Shown: positions 41,616-51,340, counted from the first letter of the stretch. The stretch: 64,000 nt of DNA from Actinoplanes regularis (GCF_900188005.1 NZ_FZNR01000002.1:682001-746000); one strand, 5' to 3'. Numbers and translations: made by a program. The notes: a model not told the origin generated them from the letters alone.

Positions 41616-41903
41616 TCAGTCCGCGTCGGGCAGCCCGATCGCGAACGCGTCCTCGAGGTCGTGCTTCGAGTAGGCCCGGAAGGCGATGTGCGACTCGGTG
41701 TTGACCACGCCGGGGGTCTTCGAGATCCGCCCGGCGATGACCTCGGCGATGTCGTCGAACCTCGGCACCCGCACGATCGCGATGAGGTCGACGTTTCCGG
41801 CCACCGAGTACACCTCGCTGACCCCGTCCAGCGCCGCCAGGGCCTCCGCGACCTCCGGAATCGAATCGGTGGCGCAGTCGATATGGACGATCGCGGTATT
41901 CAC
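41616..41903 (-). CDS. Stand-alone Lrp/AsnC ligand-binding (RAM) domain protein
   Basis: A 95-aa protein consisting only of the RAM domain that binds amino acids in Lrp/AsnC regulators; there is no HTH. V-N-T-A-I-V-H-I-D at the N-terminus and the D-L-I-A-I-V-R-V pattern fit the fold. The GTG at 41903 has GAGGAG upstream. Such small proteins occur in actinobacteria and may oligomerise with full-length Lrp or act as sensors. It lies 5 nt from the convergent nucleotidyltransferase gene and just upstream of nothing on its strand. Confidence 0.82.
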   Translation of the reverse strand: MNTAIVHIDCATDSIPEVAEALAALDGVSEVYSVAGNVDLIAIVRVPRFDDIAEVIAGRISKTPGVVNTESHIAFRAYSKHDLEDAFAIGLPDAD

Positions 41904-41966
41904 CCGAGGTCTCCTCACCCATGAGGTCAACATTCCGCGCCCATGCTATCCACAAGCCCGGGAAAG

Positions 41967-42004
41967 CAGATCGGCCCGCCGGAAAGTACCGGCGGGCCGA
42001 TCTG
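41967..42004 (-). terminator. Terminator of the qcrCAB operon
   Basis: A perfect 16-bp stem (CAGATCGGCCCGCCGG and its complement) with a 6-nt loop, 11 nt after the qcrB stop. It separates the respiratory operon from the RAM-domain gene. Confidence 0.88.
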
Positions 42005-42014
42005 GGTGAAGCAC

Positions 42015-43616
42015 TCAGCTCTTCGACGAGATCTCTTCGCGTTCGCCGCTGGAGATCGGGGCCGGCGAGACCGGAATGTCCGCCGGCTTCTCCACCGGGT
42101 AGAAGAAGCCCTTGACCGCCGGGGCCAGCGCCCCGAGCTTGTTCATCTTCTTCGGCACGACCCAGCCCGCGTACTCCAGCGGGATCGGGTGCCCGTGGTC
42201 GTCCACCGGCCCGAGCGGCTGGTGGACCTCGACGAACTGCCCGTTCGGGAGGCGCTTGATGATGCCCGTCTCCACGCCGTGGGCGAGGACCTCGCGGTCG
42301 TGCTGCTGCAGGCCGAGACAGATCCGGACCGACATGTAGTACGCGATCGGCGGCAGGATCAGCAGGCCGATACGACCAGCCCAGGTCATCGCGTTCAGGC
42401 TGATGTGGAACTTGTCCGCGATCACGTCGTTACCACCGGAGATGGTGGCGATGATGAAGAACGTCAGCGCCATCATGCCGATACCGACGCGCTCCGGGTT
42501 GTCCCGGGGGCGCTGCAGCAGGTGGTGCGTACGGGTGTCCTTCAGCTTCCGCGCTTCCAGCCACGGGTAGAGCATCGGCAGCGTGAAGAGCGCGCCGAGG
42601 CCGACCACGGCGGGCCAGAACAGCGGGGGCAGGCTGTAGTCCCCGAAGTAGATCTGCCAGTTCGGCATGAGCCGGACCAGGCCGTCCATGAACATGACGT
42701 ACCAGTCGGGCTGGCTCGCGGAGGAGACCTCGGCAGCCCGATACGGACCGAACAGCCAGATCGGGTTGATCTGGAACAGGCCGGCCATCAGCGCGATGAC
42801 GCCGGCGACGGCCATGAAGAAGCCGCCCTGCTTCATCGCGTACCGCGGGAACATCCGCTCGCCGACCACGTTCTCGTTGGTCCGCAGCGGGCCCGGCCAC
42901 TGGGTGTGCTTCTGCTTGAACACGATGCCCAGGTGGACGCTGATCAGCGCGAGCAGGATGCCCGGGATGAGCAGCACGTGCGCGATGTAGAACCGGCCGA
43001 TGATCAGCTCGCCGGGGTACTCCCCGCCGAAGATCGCGGCGGAGAGCCAGGTGCCGATGACCGGGAGGGACAGCATGATCGCGGAGGCGATGCGGAGACC
43101 GGTGCCGGAGAGGCCGTCGTCCGGCAGCGAGTAACCGGTGAAGCCGGCGAAGAACCCGAGCAGGAACAGCACGACGCCGATCACCCAGTTGACCTCACGC
43201 GGCTTACGGAACGCGCCGGTGAAGAAGACGCGCGCCATGTGCACCACGATCGACGCCATGAACAGCAGCGCCGCCCAGTGGTGCATCTGCCGCATGAACA
43301 GACCACCGCGCACCTCGAACGACAGGTTCAGCGCGGACTCGTAGGCGCCCGACATCTCGGTGCCACGCAGGCCCAGGTACGAACCGTGGTACGCGACCTC
43401 CTTCATCGTGGGATCGAAGAAGAGGGTCAGGAACACCCCGCTGAGCAGCAGCACGATGAACGAGAAGAGGGCGATCTCACCGAGCAGGAAAGACCAGTGG
43501 TCGGGGAAGACCTTGTTCAGGAGCCCGCGGAGCGGGGTGGCCGCTTGGAAGCGGTCATCGACGCCCTTGGCGAAATTGGCGGTTGCCGCGGCTGGATCGA
43601 GCTTTCGGCGCTTCAC
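42015..43616 (-). CDS. qcrB: Cytochrome bc1 complex cytochrome b subunit
   Basis: A 533-aa membrane subunit of the bcc complex that oxidises menaquinol and passes electrons to cytochrome c. Nine or so hydrophobic helices, the haem-ligating histidines (M-H-H-W-A-A and V-H-L-G-I-V contexts), and the quinol-oxidation motif P-D-W-Y, the actinobacterial form of PEWY, are visible. A ~130-residue C-terminal extension is typical for actinobacteria. The ATG overlaps qcrA by ATGA. Last gene of qcrCAB, followed by a strong terminator. Confidence 0.96.
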   Translation of the reverse strand: MKRRKLDPAAATANFAKGVDDRFQAATPLRGLLNKVFPDHWSFLLGEIALFSFIVLLLSGVFLTLFFDPTMKEVAYHGSYLGLRGTEMSGAYESALNLSFEVRGGLFMRQMHHWAALLFMASIVVHMARVFFTGAFRKPREVNWVIGVVLFLLGFFAGFTGYSLPDDGLSGTGLRIASAIMLSLPVIGTWLSAAIFGGEYPGELIIGRFYIAHVLLIPGILLALISVHLGIVFKQKHTQWPGPLRTNENVVGERMFPRYAMKQGGFFMAVAGVIALMAGLFQINPIWLFGPYRAAEVSSASQPDWYVMFMDGLVRLMPNWQIYFGDYSLPPLFWPAVVGLGALFTLPMLYPWLEARKLKDTRTHHLLQRPRDNPERVGIGMMALTFFIIATISGGNDVIADKFHISLNAMTWAGRIGLLILPPIAYYMSVRICLGLQQHDREVLAHGVETGIIKRLPNGQFVEVHQPLGPVDDHGHPIPLEYAGWVVPKKMNKLGALAPAVKGFFYPVEKPADIPVSPAPISSGEREEISSKS

Positions 43617-44713
43617 GGCCGCTCCCAGAAGTCGGGTCCGACAGTGTCCTTGAAGTCAGACGTTGCCACAAAGAAACCTTCGTCGTCCACCGACAGCGGC
43701 AACATCGGCAGACGCCGGGTGGCCGGGCCGAAGACCGGCTGTGCGTTGTCGGTGATCAGGAACTGCGACTGGTGGCACGGGCAGAGCAGACGGTTGGTCT
43801 GCTGCTCGTACAGGCTGGCCGGGCAACCGGCGTGGGTGCAGATCTTCGAGTAGGCGACGTAGTTGCCCCACATCGAACCCTTGTTGCGCCCGTTCTTGTC
43901 GCTGTCGGCCGCGGCCCGTGCCGTGGCGGCGTCGTCGGACCGCAGGTGGATCAGCAGGGTCGGCGAGTCGGCGTACTTGTTGGTCGCGCCGCCGGGGATG
44001 CCCGGGTAGACGGTCAGCTGACCGCCCGTGCTGACATCCTCGGGGCGGATCGGCGATCCGTCCTCGCGGGTCAGCCGCACCGGCTTACCACCGTTGGCCT
44101 CCTTGTCGAAGCCGGTGTGGTACATGATCGGCCGCTTGTCCTTGTGCGGGTTCTGGATCAGGCCGCCGACCAGCGGGGCCCCCACAGCCAGGCCGAGCGG
44201 CGCCACGCCGATGGCGATCGCGCCCTTGAGCAGCGGGCGACGCTGCACCCCGAGCTCGTCCGCCACGTACATCATGGTCTGGCCGGTGATCAGCCGCTCT
44301 TCGTCGCTGGACGGGTCGCCGTGCCGCTGCTGGATCGACAGCTCGTGCGGGAGCAGCTTCTTGGCCCAGGCCAGGATGCCGATGCCGAGCGCGAAGAGCG
44401 AGACGCCCAGGGTGCCACCGAGGATCGGCGTGAAGTAGTCGCTCCGGTTGTTGCCGAGCTCGTACCGCCAGGGCCAGATGATGTAGAAGACCACGAAGGC
44501 GAGCGCCCCGAGGCCGGAGATGATGAACAGCAGGCTGATGTTGCGCACGACGCGCTTCTCGGCCTTCGAGTTCGCTCCCTGGAACTGCGACTCGTACGTG
44601 ACGATCTCGATGTCGTCGCGCCGCAGGCCTTCCTTCACGATGTCGAAGCGGGTCAGCTTCGGATCGTTCACGTCGACCGGAGTGCCGGTCCCGCCGTGGT
44701 GCGCCGTGCTCAT
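43613..44713 (-). CDS. qcrA: Rieske iron-sulfur subunit of the bc1 complex
   Basis: A 366-aa Rieske protein. The [2Fe-2S] motifs C-T-H-A-G-C and C-P-C-H-Q-S are complete near residues 290-315. Three N-terminal hydrophobic segments (about 65-85, 95-115, 165-190) anchor it, the actinobacterial pattern of a three-helix Rieske protein, with a twin-arginine-like R-R-P-L-L-K before the last helix. Overlaps qcrC (ATGA) and qcrB (ATGA). Passes electrons to the dihaem cytochrome QcrC. Confidence 0.96.
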   Translation of the reverse strand: MSTAHHGGTGTPVDVNDPKLTRFDIVKEGLRRDDIEIVTYESQFQGANSKAEKRVVRNISLLFIISGLGALAFVVFYIIWPWRYELGNNRSDYFTPILGGTLGVSLFALGIGILAWAKKLLPHELSIQQRHGDPSSDEERLITGQTMMYVADELGVQRRPLLKGAIAIGVAPLGLAVGAPLVGGLIQNPHKDKRPIMYHTGFDKEANGGKPVRLTREDGSPIRPEDVSTGGQLTVYPGIPGGATNKYADSPTLLIHLRSDDAATARAAADSDKNGRNKGSMWGNYVAYSKICTHAGCPASLYEQQTNRLLCPCHQSQFLITDNAQPVFGPATRRLPMLPLSVDDEGFFVATSDFKDTVGPDFWERP

Positions 44714-45558
44714 GACTTCCCCGCAATCCAGAGCGACGTGAAGACCAGGATCGTGATGCCGATCAGGAAGATCGCCATGCCCTCGGTCGCCGGACCGTAC
44801 CCACCCAGGTTGAAGATGCCGCCCGAGTCCTGGTTCTCCTGCAGCTGCTTCGTGACGTAGGTGATGATCTCGCGCTTCTCGTCCGGCGTGATCTGGTTGT
44901 CACCGAAGACAGGCATGTTCTGCGGACCGGTCAGCATCGCGGCGTAGATCTGCTCGGCCGTGGCGTCGTGCAGGCTCGGCGCGAACTTGCCGGAGGAGAG
45001 CGCACCACCGGCGCCGGTGAAGCTGTGGCACGAGGTGCAGTTGACCCGGAAGAGCTCGCCACCGCGGGCCAGCGACTCGGGGTTCTCCTTCAGGTCATCC
45101 ACGAGGGAGCCCGCCGGAATCTGCGGACCGCCGCCGATCTCCTGGACGTACTGCGCGATCTGCTTGGTCTCGTCCGTGTTGAACTGCGGCTTCTTCTGCT
45201 CGGCCTGGCCCTCCTGGCGGGTCATCGGCATGCGGCCGGTGCCGACCTGGAACTCGACCGAGGCGGAGCCGACACCGATCAGGCTGGGGCCGCGGTCCTG
45301 GACACCCTGCCCGTCCCGCCCATGGCAGGAGATGCAGCTGTTGTCGAAGAGCTCCTTGCCCTGCTGCGCGGCGGTGGAGAGCTGGGTGTTGTCCTCGGCG
45401 AACGCGCCGGGGGTGAAAGCGGTGTAGACGCCGCCGGCGAGCGCGAGCGCCGCGAGCATGCGCACCGCCGCGCCGACCCGCCGGCGCGCCCGGCTGGGCG
45501 CACCCGGGCGCCGGGAGAACACCCGGAAGCGCCTGCGGGCGGGGGTGTCAGAAGTCAT
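44710..45558 (-). CDS. qcrC: Dihaem cytochrome c subunit of the bcc complex
   Basis: A 282-aa protein with two haem-binding motifs, C-I-S-C-H and C-T-S-C-H, one in each of two cytochrome c domains (about residues 58-140 and 160-245). A signal/anchor segment (about 30-52, ending A-F-A) and a C-terminal membrane helix (about 258-278) hold it on the outside. Dihaem QcrC replaces soluble cytochrome c and links bc1 to the aa3 oxidase as a supercomplex. Gap to ctaE is 49 nt. Confidence 0.95.
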   Translation of the reverse strand: MTSDTPARRRFRVFSRRPGAPSRARRRVGAAVRMLAALALAGGVYTAFTPGAFAEDNTQLSTAAQQGKELFDNSCISCHGRDGQGVQDRGPSLIGVGSASVEFQVGTGRMPMTRQEGQAEQKKPQFNTDETKQIAQYVQEIGGGPQIPAGSLVDDLKENPESLARGGELFRVNCTSCHSFTGAGGALSSGKFAPSLHDATAEQIYAAMLTGPQNMPVFGDNQITPDEKREIITYVTKQLQENQDSGGIFNLGGYGPATEGMAIFLIGITILVFTSLWIAGKS

Positions 45559-45607
45559 GGGCTTATGTCCCTCTGGTTTGAACCTGAAGCTCAGCGGATT
45601 ACGACGC

Positions 45608-46204
45608 TCACTGAAGCCAATAGATCATGGCGTACAGCGCGATCCAGACCACGTCCACGAAGTGCCAGTAGTAGGACACCACGATCGCGGAGGTCGCTTG
45701 CGCCGGAGTGAAGCGCCCCATGGTCGTTCGGATCATGTAGACGATGAAGGCGACGAGGCCGCCGGTCACGTGCAGACCGTGGAACCCGGTGGTCAGGTAG
45801 AACATCGAGCCGTAACCGTCACCGTTGAGCTTGACGCCCTCGTGGACCAGGTTGCGGTACTCGTTCGCCTGGCCGAGCACGAAGATCAGGCCCATCACGA
45901 AGGTGATCGTGAACCAACGCCGCAGCGCGAACACGTCACCCTTCTCCGCCGCGAAGACGCCCAGCTGACAGGTCACCGACGACAGGACCAGGATCGTCGT
46001 GAACGTTGTTGCGTACGGGATGTCGAGCTCTTTGGTGTGCTCCGCCCACATGCCGGGCGCCGCCGCCCGAATGGAGAAGTACATGGCGAACAACGCCGCG
46101 AAGAACATGAGCTCGCTGGAGAGCCAAACGATGGTCCCGACGCTGACCATGTTGGGTCGGGTCAGCGAGTGGATCCGGCTCTTGTCGATGGCTGCCGCTG
46201 TCAC
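45608..46204 (-). CDS. ctaE: Cytochrome c oxidase subunit III
   Basis: A 198-aa membrane subunit with five predicted helices, the short actinobacterial form. S-S-E-L-M-F-F-A near residue 25, H-G-L-H-V near 138 and [11 protein letters not shown] near the C-terminus are family signatures. The GTG at 46204 has GGGGGAA upstream; a TTG further upstream is less likely. First gene of ctaE-qcrCAB. Divergent from the CtaG-like gene. Confidence 0.95.
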   Translation of the reverse strand: MTAAAIDKSRIHSLTRPNMVSVGTIVWLSSELMFFAALFAMYFSIRAAAPGMWAEHTKELDIPYATTFTTILVLSSVTCQLGVFAAEKGDVFALRRWFTITFVMGLIFVLGQANEYRNLVHEGVKLNGDGYGSMFYLTTGFHGLHVTGGLVAFIVYMIRTTMGRFTPAQATSAIVVSYYWHFVDVVWIALYAMIYWLQ

Positions 46205-46299
46205 GGGCTCATTATTCCCCCGCGGTAGGTCCAAGGTCAGGCGGGGTCCCTAATCCGGCACTGTGGGCAGCCCGGAAGTTTCCGTGACCAGCGTAGGAC

Positions 46300-46305
46300 T
46301 AGCTT
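46300..46305 (+). promoter_or_regulatory. -10 element (TAGCTT), leaderless CtaG-like gene
   Basis: TAGCTT ends 6 nt before the GTG at 46312. The gap to ctaE is about 107 nt and must hold both promoters. Confidence 0.45.
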
Positions 46306-46311
46306 CGAGGG

Positions 46312-47307
46312 GTGCAGTCAGTCGAATTTGCCTCGCTCGCGGGTGGTGGCGGGGATACTGGACTTCCGCCGTTCACCGCGGCGGCCATCTTCACCCGGTT
46401 CCATCTGTTCAGCCTGGTCGCGGTGGGCCTGCTCGTCGCCGCCGCGCTTTATCTGTACGGCGTGCAGCGCCTGCGGCAACGCGGCGACCACTGGCCGGCC
46501 GGGCGTACCGCCGCTTTCCTCGGGGGTGGACTCGGCTCGATCGCGGCGGTCTCGGTGACCGGCATCGAGGCGTACGACACCACGCTGATCTCGGTGCACA
46601 TGGTCCAGCACATGGTGCTCTCCATGGTCGGCCCGATCTTCCTGGCCCTGGGCGCCCCGACGACGCTGGCCCTGCGGGTGCTGCACGGGCAGCCACGCAA
46701 GGTGCTGCTCAAGTTCGTCCACAGCCGTTTTGTCCGGGTCGTGACGTTTCCCCTGGTCGCCTTCGGACTGTTCATCGCGAACCCGTTCGTCCTCTACTTC
46801 AGCGGGCTCTACCGGCAGACGCTGGAGCACGCCTGGCTGCACGAGTTCATCCACATCCATTTCATGGTCACCGGCTGCCTCTTCTTCTGGCCGCTGCTGG
46901 GGCTGGATCCGCTGCCGAACCGCTGGCCGTACCCGGGCCGGGCGCTGCTGATGGTGCTGTCGGTGCCGTTCCACACGGTGCTCGGGCTGACGATCATGCA
47001 GGCCACCGACCTGCTCGGCGGGGACTGGTACCCGAACCTGCACCTGACCTGGATGGATCCGCACAGCGACCAGGTCACCGCGGGCGGCATCCTGTGGGCC
47101 GGCGGGGAGATCGTCAGCGTCACGATGCTCGGCGTCCTGGTGATGCAGTGGGTGCGCCAGTCGGAGCGGGAGGCGCGCCGGATCGACCGCGCGCTGGACC
47201 GGGTCGAGATGGAGGACGCGGCCGCGGCTTCAGCCGCCGCGGCGGCCTCAGCGGCCAAGATCACAAATTCGGAGAACGTCGTACGCCCGGGCCCCGACGC
47301 CGGATAA
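46312..47307 (+). CDS. Cytochrome oxidase assembly protein, Caa3_CtaG family
   Basis: A 331-aa integral membrane protein with about seven helices. H-M-V-Q-H-M-V-L near residue 97 and H-F-M-V-T-G-C near residue 185, with H-x-x-H-x-H in E-F-I-H-I-H-F, are the metal-binding motifs of the Caa3_CtaG family, which deliver copper or otherwise assemble caa3 oxidase. Its place opposite ctaE-qcrCAB supports that role. The C-terminal 45 residues are an Ala-rich soluble tail. Confidence 0.9.
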   Translation: MQSVEFASLAGGGGDTGLPPFTAAAIFTRFHLFSLVAVGLLVAAALYLYGVQRLRQRGDHWPAGRTAAFLGGGLGSIAAVSVTGIEAYDTTLISVHMVQHMVLSMVGPIFLALGAPTTLALRVLHGQPRKVLLKFVHSRFVRVVTFPLVAFGLFIANPFVLYFSGLYRQTLEHAWLHEFIHIHFMVTGCLFFWPLLGLDPLPNRWPYPGRALLMVLSVPFHTVLGLTIMQATDLLGGDWYPNLHLTWMDPHSDQVTAGGILWAGGEIVSVTMLGVLVMQWVRQSEREARRIDRALDRVEMEDAAAASAAAAASAAKITNSENVVRPGPDAG

Positions 47308-47356
47308 CAGATTCGGTACGATCGGCCGGACCTCCGAGGTGAAGTGGGGCACAAAG

Positions 47357-47791
47357 ATGAGCGACACTCCCGCAACCCAGTACACGGTTCTGCTATACAG
47401 CGACGACGCCACGGTGCGCGACCGGATCCGGCTCGCCATCGGGCCGCGTCCGGCGGCCGATCTCTCCGTCGAGTTCACCGACGCCTCCTCCTGGGAGGAG
47501 TGCCGTCGACTGCTCGACGACTACCAGATCGACCTGATGGTGCTCGACGGTGAGGCGACCCCCGCCGGCGGGCTCGGTATCGCCCGTCAGACCAAGGACG
47601 AGTACCAGGACCCCCCGCCCACCTGTGTCGTGATCGCCCGCGCCGCGGACCGCTGGCTGGCGGCCTACTCGCAGGTCGACGCCACCCTGCTGGCCCCGCT
47701 CGACCCGGTCGTCGCCGGGCAGACGGTGGCGGGGCTGCTCCGGGCCCGCCGGGCCGGCGCGATCCCGCTGGGCGCCCTCCCCCGCACGTGA
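47357..47791 (+). CDS. Stand-alone receiver-like domain protein
   Basis: A 144-aa CheY-like protein with no output domain. A Ser-Asp-Asp pair near residue 15 and the probable phospho-site Asp in L-M-V-L-D-G-E near residue 60 match the acidic pocket; the usual conserved Lys is not obvious, so phosphorylation is unproven. ATG at 47357 chosen over an upstream in-frame ATG at 47339. A gene of this type lies between the CtaG-like and trpD genes in other actinomycetes as I recall. Function unknown. Confidence 0.75.
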   Translation: MSDTPATQYTVLLYSDDATVRDRIRLAIGPRPAADLSVEFTDASSWEECRRLLDDYQIDLMVLDGEATPAGGLGIARQTKDEYQDPPPTCVVIARAADRWLAAYSQVDATLLAPLDPVVAGQTVAGLLRARRAGAIPLGALPRT

Positions 47792-47824
47792 CCAACTGAA
47801 GACACCCCCGACGGAGGCCCCGCC

Positions 47825-48883
47825 ATGGGCGCACGTACCTGGCCGAATCTGACGATGTCCCTGCTGCGCGGCGAGGAACTCGCCACCGCGGACACGGCCT
47901 GGGCGATGGGCGAGATCATGGCGGGCAACGCCACGCCGGCCCAGATCGCCGGTTTCGCCGTGGCGCTGCGCGCCAAGGGCGAGACGCCGGCCGAGCTGGC
48001 CGGCCTGGTGGAGGCGATGCTCACCAACGCCACCCCGGTGGACCTGCCCACGGAGATCCGCACCCGAGCGGTCGATGTGGTCGGCACCGGCGGCGACCGG
48101 GCCAACACCGTGAACATCTCCACCATGGCGGCGATCGTGACCGCCTCCGCCGGGGTGACCGTCGTCAAGCACGGCAACCGGTCGGCGTCGTCCACCACCG
48201 GCACCGCCGACCTGCTGGAACACTTCGGCATCCCGCTCGACCTGGGCCCCGGTGGGGTGCGCCGGACGGTCGTGGAGGCCGGCATCGGCTTCTGCTTCGC
48301 CGCGCGGTACCACCCCGGCATGCGGCACGCCGCGGTCACCCGGCGCGAGCTGGGCGTGCCGACCTTCTTCAACATGCTCGGCCCGCTGACCAACCCGGCC
48401 CGCCCGACGGCGGCCGCGGTCGGCTGCTTCGAGCCGCGGATGGCCCCGGTGATGGCCGAGGTGTTCGCCCGGCGCGGTGACTCCGCGCTGGTCATGCGCG
48501 GCGAGGACGGCCTGGACGAGTTCACCACCGCCGCGCCCACCCGCCTCTGGCTGGCCCGTGACGGCAAGGTGGAGGAGATGCTGGTCGACGCGACCGAGCT
48601 GGGCCTGGCGCGCAGCCAGCCGGCCGATCTGCGCGGCGGCGACGTGGCCTTCAACGCCGACGTGGCCCGCCGGGTGTTCGCCGGTGAGACCGGTCCGGTG
48701 CGGGACGCAGTGCTGATCAACGCGGCGGCGGCGTTCGCCGCGCAGGGCGGTTTCCCGGGCGATTTCCGGGACACCATGCGGGACGGCATCGCCCGTGCCG
48801 CGCAGGCGATCGACTCGGGTGCCACGAGCGCGCTGCTGGAGCGCTGGGTCAGTGCGGCGCAGGCGGCCAAGGCCGCCGAATGA
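47825..48883 (+). CDS. trpD: Anthranilate phosphoribosyltransferase
   Basis: A 352-aa enzyme that joins anthranilate and PRPP in tryptophan synthesis. G-T-G-G-D near residue 88, N-x-S-T-x-A near 95, and K-H-G-N-R-S-A-S-S near residue 115 are the PRPP and anthranilate motifs, all intact; G-R-R-E-x-G-like R-R-E-L-G follows. The family length is ~340-370. GGAGG lies 7 nt before the ATG. It sits away from other trp genes, beside respiratory genes, as in mycobacteria. Confidence 0.95.
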   Translation: MGARTWPNLTMSLLRGEELATADTAWAMGEIMAGNATPAQIAGFAVALRAKGETPAELAGLVEAMLTNATPVDLPTEIRTRAVDVVGTGGDRANTVNISTMAAIVTASAGVTVVKHGNRSASSTTGTADLLEHFGIPLDLGPGGVRRTVVEAGIGFCFAARYHPGMRHAAVTRRELGVPTFFNMLGPLTNPARPTAAAVGCFEPRMAPVMAEVFARRGDSALVMRGEDGLDEFTTAAPTRLWLARDGKVEEMLVDATELGLARSQPADLRGGDVAFNADVARRVFAGETGPVRDAVLINAAAAFAAQGGFPGDFRDTMRDGIARAAQAIDSGATSALLERWVSAAQAAKAAE

Positions 48884-49135
48884 ATCCCTGACGCCCCTGG
48901 GTACGCGTCGGGCCGCCGTTGCTGAACGCCCGACGCCCCCTGGGTACGCGTCAGGCAGCCGTTGATGAACGCCCGCCCCCGGGTCGTCGCGTCAGGCTGC
49001 GGTTGATGAACGCCCGCTCCCGGTCGCGTCAGGCCGCCGTTGATGAACGCTCGACGCTCCTGGCCACGCCTCGTCCGGCCTCTTGCTGAACGCTCGACAG
49101 CTCTGATCACGCGTCTGCTGAGCGTCCGCTGCCTC
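48884..49135. repeat. Degenerate tandem array, ~6 copies of 38-45 bp
   Basis: Units share TGAACGCCCG at the start and a TACGCGTCAGGC-like middle, ending GCCGTTG. The first copies are best conserved; later ones drift. The 472-nt gap after trpD holds this array and a leader for the zinc-ribbon gene; there is no other gene I can support. Confidence 0.7.
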
Positions 49136-49355
49136 CTATGAGGTGTTTCCGGACGGAAGGCTTCCGCCGAGCGGGCGGGATCGATATGGCGGGCCGTGTT
49201 CGAGGCGTGGCAGGGCAGTGCTTGCGGCACTAGATGCTGAAAAATCCAGAAAAAGAGTGCAACACGCCGTTGTCAATGCTCGGCATCGTCCGGTGGACGT
49301 GACAGCGTCTGAAGGACATTCGGGTAATCCCACCTTCCGAACGAAGGAGAAGCCC

Positions 49356-49565
49356 GTGCACGAACGCGAAATGCGCTGCGTCGTCTGCGACGGTGACATG
49401 CTCTTCGAGACGCCGCCCTGCGACGACGGGCACGACGACTGCCCGGAGCTGGTCTGCACCCGCTGCGGTGCGGCCGAGGTCGTCGCCCCGATCGTCGTGC
49501 ACCTGTGGATGGAGCCGAAGGGCTCCCGCCGGATCGCCCCGCAGCAGCGCACCGCGGCCGCCTGA
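49356..49565 (+). CDS. Small zinc-ribbon protein
   Basis: A 69-aa protein with C-V-V-C near residue 8 and C-T-R-C near residue 33, the two knuckles of a zinc ribbon, plus Cys in P-P-C-D-D. The GTG has AAGGAG at 6 nt. Seen as a small conserved actinobacterial protein; function unknown, perhaps a nucleic-acid or protein adaptor. Followed by a hairpin terminator. Confidence 0.75.
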   Translation: MHEREMRCVVCDGDMLFETPPCDDGHDDCPELVCTRCGAAEVVAPIVVHLWMEPKGSRRIAPQQRTAAA

Positions 49566-49574
49566 TCCGGAGCA

Positions 49575-49607
49575 GGAAGCCCGCGCCTTCACGAGGTGCG
49601 GGTTTCC
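49575..49607 (+). terminator. Terminator of the zinc-ribbon gene
   Basis: GGAAGCCCGC and GCGGGTTTCC pair with one mismatch around a 13-nt loop, 9 nt after the stop. The plus-strand tail is TTG then TCC. Confidence 0.6.
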
Positions 49608-49692
49608 TTGTCCTCGGACCTCCAGCTCCACCGGTGCCGGCGCTCCGGCGGCGCGTGACGGCCTGGAGCGGTGATGGCGCCGCGCGTGCCTC

Positions 49693-49748
49693 GCACGGGG
49701 CTTGGCCCGCGAGGGCTGGAGGCGGGGCTCCATCGGTCGTACCGGCGG
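49693..49748. repeat. Second locus of the 15.4-kb palindrome arm
   Basis: About 50 nt (ACGGGGCTTGG ... CGGTCGTACCGGC) match the right arm of the 15.2-15.5 kb palindrome (15431-15480) with about six mismatches. It has no opposite arm of the same quality nearby. It lies just before the ctaF terminator. Confidence 0.7.
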
Positions 49749-49756
49749 AGGAAAGC

Positions 49757-49791
49757 AGAAAGCCCGCGCCACCGTGCGGCGCGGGCTTTCT
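49757..49791 (-). terminator. Terminator of ctaC-ctaF
   Basis: A perfect 14-bp stem (AGAAAGCCCGCGCC and its complement) with a 7-nt loop, 22 nt after the ctaF stop. On the minus strand it runs into GCTTTCC. Confidence 0.82.
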
Positions 49792-49813
49792 CGAGTCGAG
49801 CGGATCTGGGCGG

Positions 49814-50239
49814 TCAGTGCTCCACGGTCTGCCGGGTACCGGTGTAGTACTCGAAGAGCATCGCGCAGGACGTGAAGACCACCGCGACCAGACCCAGCGC
49901 GATCAGCCACCACATCCAGAAGACCAGGCCGAGGCCGGCGACCGCGGCGGAGAGCGCGATGCCGAACGGCCAGTAGCTGCCCGGGCTGAAGAAGCCCAGC
50001 TCGCCGGCGCCCTCGGCGATCTCGCCGTCCTCACGGTCCTCCGGGCGCAGGTCGATGCGCCGGGCGACGAACCAGAAGAAGCCGCCGCACATCGAGCAGA
50101 GCAGTCCGGAGAGGATCAGCGCGATCGTGCCGACCCACTCGATCTGGTGCTGCTGGCCGTGGGTGTAGAAGCCGTAGACGGCCGCCGCTCCGAAGAGGAA
50201 GAGGGAGACACCCAGGAAGATCTTGTACTCGGTCCTCAT
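49814..50239 (-). CDS. ctaF: Cytochrome c oxidase subunit IV (actinobacterial)
   Basis: A 141-aa membrane protein with four helices (about residues 7-27, 36-58, 90-110 and 112-132). The motif T-H-G-Q-Q-H-Q-I-E-W-V-G and the S-P-x-S-Y-W-P-F region match the small accessory subunit found only in actinobacterial aa3 oxidases. It begins 9 nt after the ctaC stop, so the two form an operon. ctaD, which lies between them in Streptomyces, is absent. Confidence 0.93.
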   Translation of the reverse strand: MRTEYKIFLGVSLFLFGAAAVYGFYTHGQQHQIEWVGTIALILSGLLCSMCGGFFWFVARRIDLRPEDREDGEIAEGAGELGFFSPGSYWPFGIALSAAVAGLGLVFWMWWLIALGLVAVVFTSCAMLFEYYTGTRQTVEH

Positions 50240-50248
50240 GTCAAGCCT

Positions 50249-51175
50249 CTACTTCCCCGCGGCGGTCGCGCCGCCCTGGTTCCAGCTGTGCGTGCCGCGG
50301 CGGGTGTCGAACGGCTTCGTCGTCGTCGCGTAGGGGTTCTCGCCGATCGCGATCAGCGCCTCCTGCGTCGACTGCCCGGCCTTCTTCGCCGTCAGGAACT
50401 GGTCGAACTTCTCCGGCGAGGTCACCAGCAGCTCAAAGTTCATGAACGCGTGGTAGGTGCCGCAGAGCTCGGCGCACCGGCCGACGTAGCGGCCCTCCTT
50501 GTCGAGAGTGACCTCGAAGACGTTGCGGACGCTGCCCGGCATGACGTCCCGCTTGAACAGCAGCTCCGGCACCCAGAACGAGTGGATGACGTCCTTGCTG
50601 GTCTCCTCGAAGCGGATCTTCTCACCGACCGGCAGGACCAGGATCGGGATGATGTCCGACGAGCCGATCGTGGACGTGACGGTGTTCGCGTCCTTGCCGA
50701 TGCCGTCGCGGTAGTCGAACTCCCAGTTCCACTTGAAACCGGTGACCTGAACGATCTGGTCCGGGTTCTTCGACAGCTTGTCCACGTCGGTCTGGATGAT
50801 CGCGGTGTAGTAGAAGAGCACCGCGACGATCAGCACCGGGGCGACCGTGTAGAGGACCTCCATCGGCATGTTGAACCGGGTCTGCACGGGCAGCTCTTCG
50901 CCGCGCTTGCGGTACCGGACAACGCACCAGAAGATCAGGCCCCAGACGCCGACGCCGACGATCAGCGCGGCGATCGTCGAGGCGATCCAGAGGTCATACA
51001 TCTTGTGCGCCTGCAGGCTCACACCCGGGCCGGGCCATCCGAAATGGCCGAACTTGCTCCCGACATCCTCCATCGAGCAGCCCGAGAGAAGCGTCAGCAG
51101 CGCCGCGGCGCCGAGACCCAGCCCGGCCGCCCGGCCCACTGCCCGCGGCCGTGTGGCCGAACTCCTTGCGCCCAC
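50249..51175 (-). CDS. ctaC: Cytochrome c oxidase subunit II
   Basis: A 308-aa copper-carrying subunit. It has a lipobox (L-S-G-C) near residue 34, two membrane helices (about 60-85 and 105-128), and a cupredoxin domain with the CuA motif C-A-E-L-C-G-T-Y-H-A-F-M near residue 235 and the preceding His in V-I-H-S-F-W. It takes electrons from QcrC. The GTG at 51175 has AAGGAGG at 9 nt; the frame upstream is open. Confidence 0.95.
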   Translation of the reverse strand: MGARSSATRPRAVGRAAGLGLGAAALLTLLSGCSMEDVGSKFGHFGWPGPGVSLQAHKMYDLWIASTIAALIVGVGVWGLIFWCVVRYRKRGEELPVQTRFNMPMEVLYTVAPVLIVAVLFYYTAIIQTDVDKLSKNPDQIVQVTGFKWNWEFDYRDGIGKDANTVTSTIGSSDIIPILVLPVGEKIRFEETSKDVIHSFWVPELLFKRDVMPGSVRNVFEVTLDKEGRYVGRCAELCGTYHAFMNFELLVTSPEKFDQFLTAKKAGQSTQEALIAIGENPYATTTKPFDTRRGTHSWNQGGATAAGK

Positions 51176-51340
51176 CTGCTTCTGCCTCCTTAGCAGCGCC
51201 GCCCGCCGAAACCGGACACCTGGCGGCAAGGCTCACTGACGGTCGCACACTACTCGACCAGGGCCGGGCCGCCCGCCACCGGGGGGCGTTCCGTCGGCTC
51301 CCAGAAGAACACCAGTCAACCGGACGATACCGTTCCCTGT

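Noticed and set aside
41943..43853. A 636-codon open frame on the plus strand opposite qcrB
   Set aside because: It mirrors qcrB in an antisense frame, rich in Asp/Arg/Glu/His without any fold-like pattern.
48884..49135. CRISPR array
   Set aside because: The repeats are contiguous and degenerate with no unique spacers, and there are no cas genes.
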